NCBI GenBank assembly: GCA_937996615.1
Contig: CALKVD010000049.1
Location: 1 to 6,846 of the forward strand
Length of the DNA stretch: 6,846 nt
Direction of reading: 5' to 3'
DNA from: an uncultured Rickettsiales bacterium
GTDB taxonomy: Bacteria > Pseudomonadota > Alphaproteobacteria > Rickettsiales > Midichloriaceae
The stretch's first letter is position 1; every line of letters begins with the position of its first letter. The translations under genes were made by a program, and so were the position numbers. Below, piece by piece: positions 5,972 through 6,846 of this stretch. The notes beneath the pieces are model-generated. The model was not told the origin of the DNA, searched no databases, and saw only the letters and a program-made list of their open reading frames with translations.

Positions 5972-6846
5972 ATGAATAGTATAGAAAATAGCTTAGTAGA
6001 AAATAATTGGGCTCAAACAAATGTTTTTATAACTGTGCGACATTGGTTGATTGATGCTGTAAATAGAATAATTAGCCAAGTTAAAGATCACAATCAGTAT
6101 AATGAAGAACAATTAAAAGCTATTATAAATAAATTTACGGTTGAGGTGCCAAAAGATCCATCTCACGGTGAAATATCAACCAATATTGCAATGTTATTGG
6201 CTTCGTATTTAAAACTACCAGCTGTTGAGGTTGCAAAAAAAATTGTCGCAGCTTTAACCTATCAAGATGGCTTAAATCAAAATGAGCAAAACTTGCCATC
6301 AGAAACATTGGTACAAATTAAAGGAGCGTTTATAAATTTGATTTTACCAGATAAATTTTGGCAAAACCTTTTGGAGCAAATTAATCTTATTGGAGATGAA
6401 TATGGCAAAAACAACTTGTGGTTGCAAGAAAAAATCAACCTTGAATTTGTCTCAGCAAATCCAACAGGACCGATGCATATAGGGCATGCTCGTAGTGCCG
6501 TTGTTGGCGATGTGTTAGCTAATTTGCTTGAATATTGTAATTTTGATGTTACTAAAGAGTATTATATTAATGATGCAGGCAAACAAATCAACACCCTCGG
6601 TGAATCTACATACTTGAGATGGAAGGAACTAAAGGGGGAATCTGTTGACTATCCGAAAGATTTCTATCAGGGTGTTTATGTCAAAGAGTTTGCCGCAGAG
6701 TTGATAGAAAAAAATATACCGGTATCGACAGAACGGCTTGAGGCAGTTAAGCAATTGGCAGAGTATTCTGGCGGTAAGGTCATGAAAGGTATTCAGGAGG
6801 ACCTTGAAGGGTTTGGTGTATATTTTGATAATTATTTCAGGGAATC
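5972..6846 (+). CDS. argS: Arginyl-tRNA synthetase, N-terminal half (runs off the right edge)
   Basis: This is a class I aminoacyl-tRNA synthetase that charges tRNA-Arg with arginine in the cytoplasm. The frame is open from ATG 5972 to the window end, giving 291 complete codons of an enzyme usually 550-600 residues long. An N-terminal additional domain, which in this family contacts the tRNA elbow, spans roughly residues 18-125 and includes VEVPKDPSHGEISTNIAM (57-74). The Rossmann catalytic core begins near 155 with NLEFVSANPTGPMHIGHAR; the HIGH motif is residues 169-172. EYYINDAGKQI (196-206) is the next conserved ArgRS block. The KMSK-type loop and the anticodon-binding domain lie beyond the window. 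Only 16 nt separate this ATG from the uvrA stop, so the two genes probably share a transcript. The A/T-only stretch before the ATG holds no Shine-Dalgarno sequence. No ATG, GTG or TTG precedes it in frame between the uvrA stop and this codon. I see no lesion in the visible part. Confidence 0.95.
   Translation, partial: MNSIENSLVENNWAQTNVFITVRHWLIDAVNRIISQVKDHNQYNEEQLKAIINKFTVEVPKDPSHGEISTNIAMLLASYLKLPAVEVAKKIVAALTYQDGLNQNEQNLPSETLVQIKGAFINLILPDKFWQNLLEQINLIGDEYGKNNLWLQEKINLEFVSANPTGPMHIGHARSAVVGDVLANLLEYCNFDVTKEYYINDAGKQINTLGESTYLRWKELKGESVDYPKDFYQGVYVKEFAAELIEKNIPVSTERLEAVKQLAEYSGGKVMKGIQEDLEGFGVYFDNYFRE

Noticed and set aside
1..6846. tRNA, rRNA, CRISPR array, insertion sequence or defence-type genes
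   Set aside because: No cloverleaf sequence, repeat-spacer pattern, transposase motif or terminal inverted repeat was seen; nearly all of the window is accounted for by three housekeeping genes.

Overview
The window is an A+T-rich stretch of chromosome, probably from an alphaproteobacterium. The evidence is the wording of the proteins. The GyrB ATPase domain carries the LRIWR and EYFMRFEHG type of sequence. UvrA has CPVSGF where gammaproteobacteria have CPICGY. ArgRS has the EFVSANPTGPMHIGHAR signature. Strong A/T bias, Asn/Lys-rich inserts and an apparently broken gene at the left edge suggest a host-associated or genome-reduced lineage of the Rickettsiales/Holosporales kind. That placement is inference from memory of the families, and no species is claimed.

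Layout. Positions 1-119 (minus strand) hold a fragment matching the C-terminal third of a TalC/FSA-type transaldolase; it seems to have lost its 5' two-thirds. Positions 120-363 are a very A/T-rich intergenic region with candidate promoters for the rightward genes and two weak inverted repeats. Positions 364-2880 encode gyrB (DNA gyrase subunit B, 838 aa). A 102-nt spacer with a 7-bp inverted repeat follows. Positions 2983-5955 encode uvrA (excinuclease ABC subunit A, 990 aa, GTG start). After 16 nt, argS (arginyl-tRNA synthetase) starts at 5972 and runs off the right edge with 291 complete codons visible.

Function. The three rightward genes are housekeeping genes for supercoiling, nucleotide excision repair and tRNA charging. 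They do not form one pathway. uvrA and argS are close enough to share a transcript, while gyrB may be transcribed separately or read through.

I found no undescribed system here: no defence island, CRISPR array, insertion sequence, RNA gene or toxin-antitoxin pair. The points worth a second look are at residue level. GyrB has Ala where the near-invariant EGDSAGG motif has Asp, and Asn where E. coli has His38 next to the catalytic Glu. UvrA lacks one cysteine of its first zinc module and has an Asn-rich insert. The transaldolase looks truncated, and none of the three main genes has a recognisable Shine-Dalgarno sequence.
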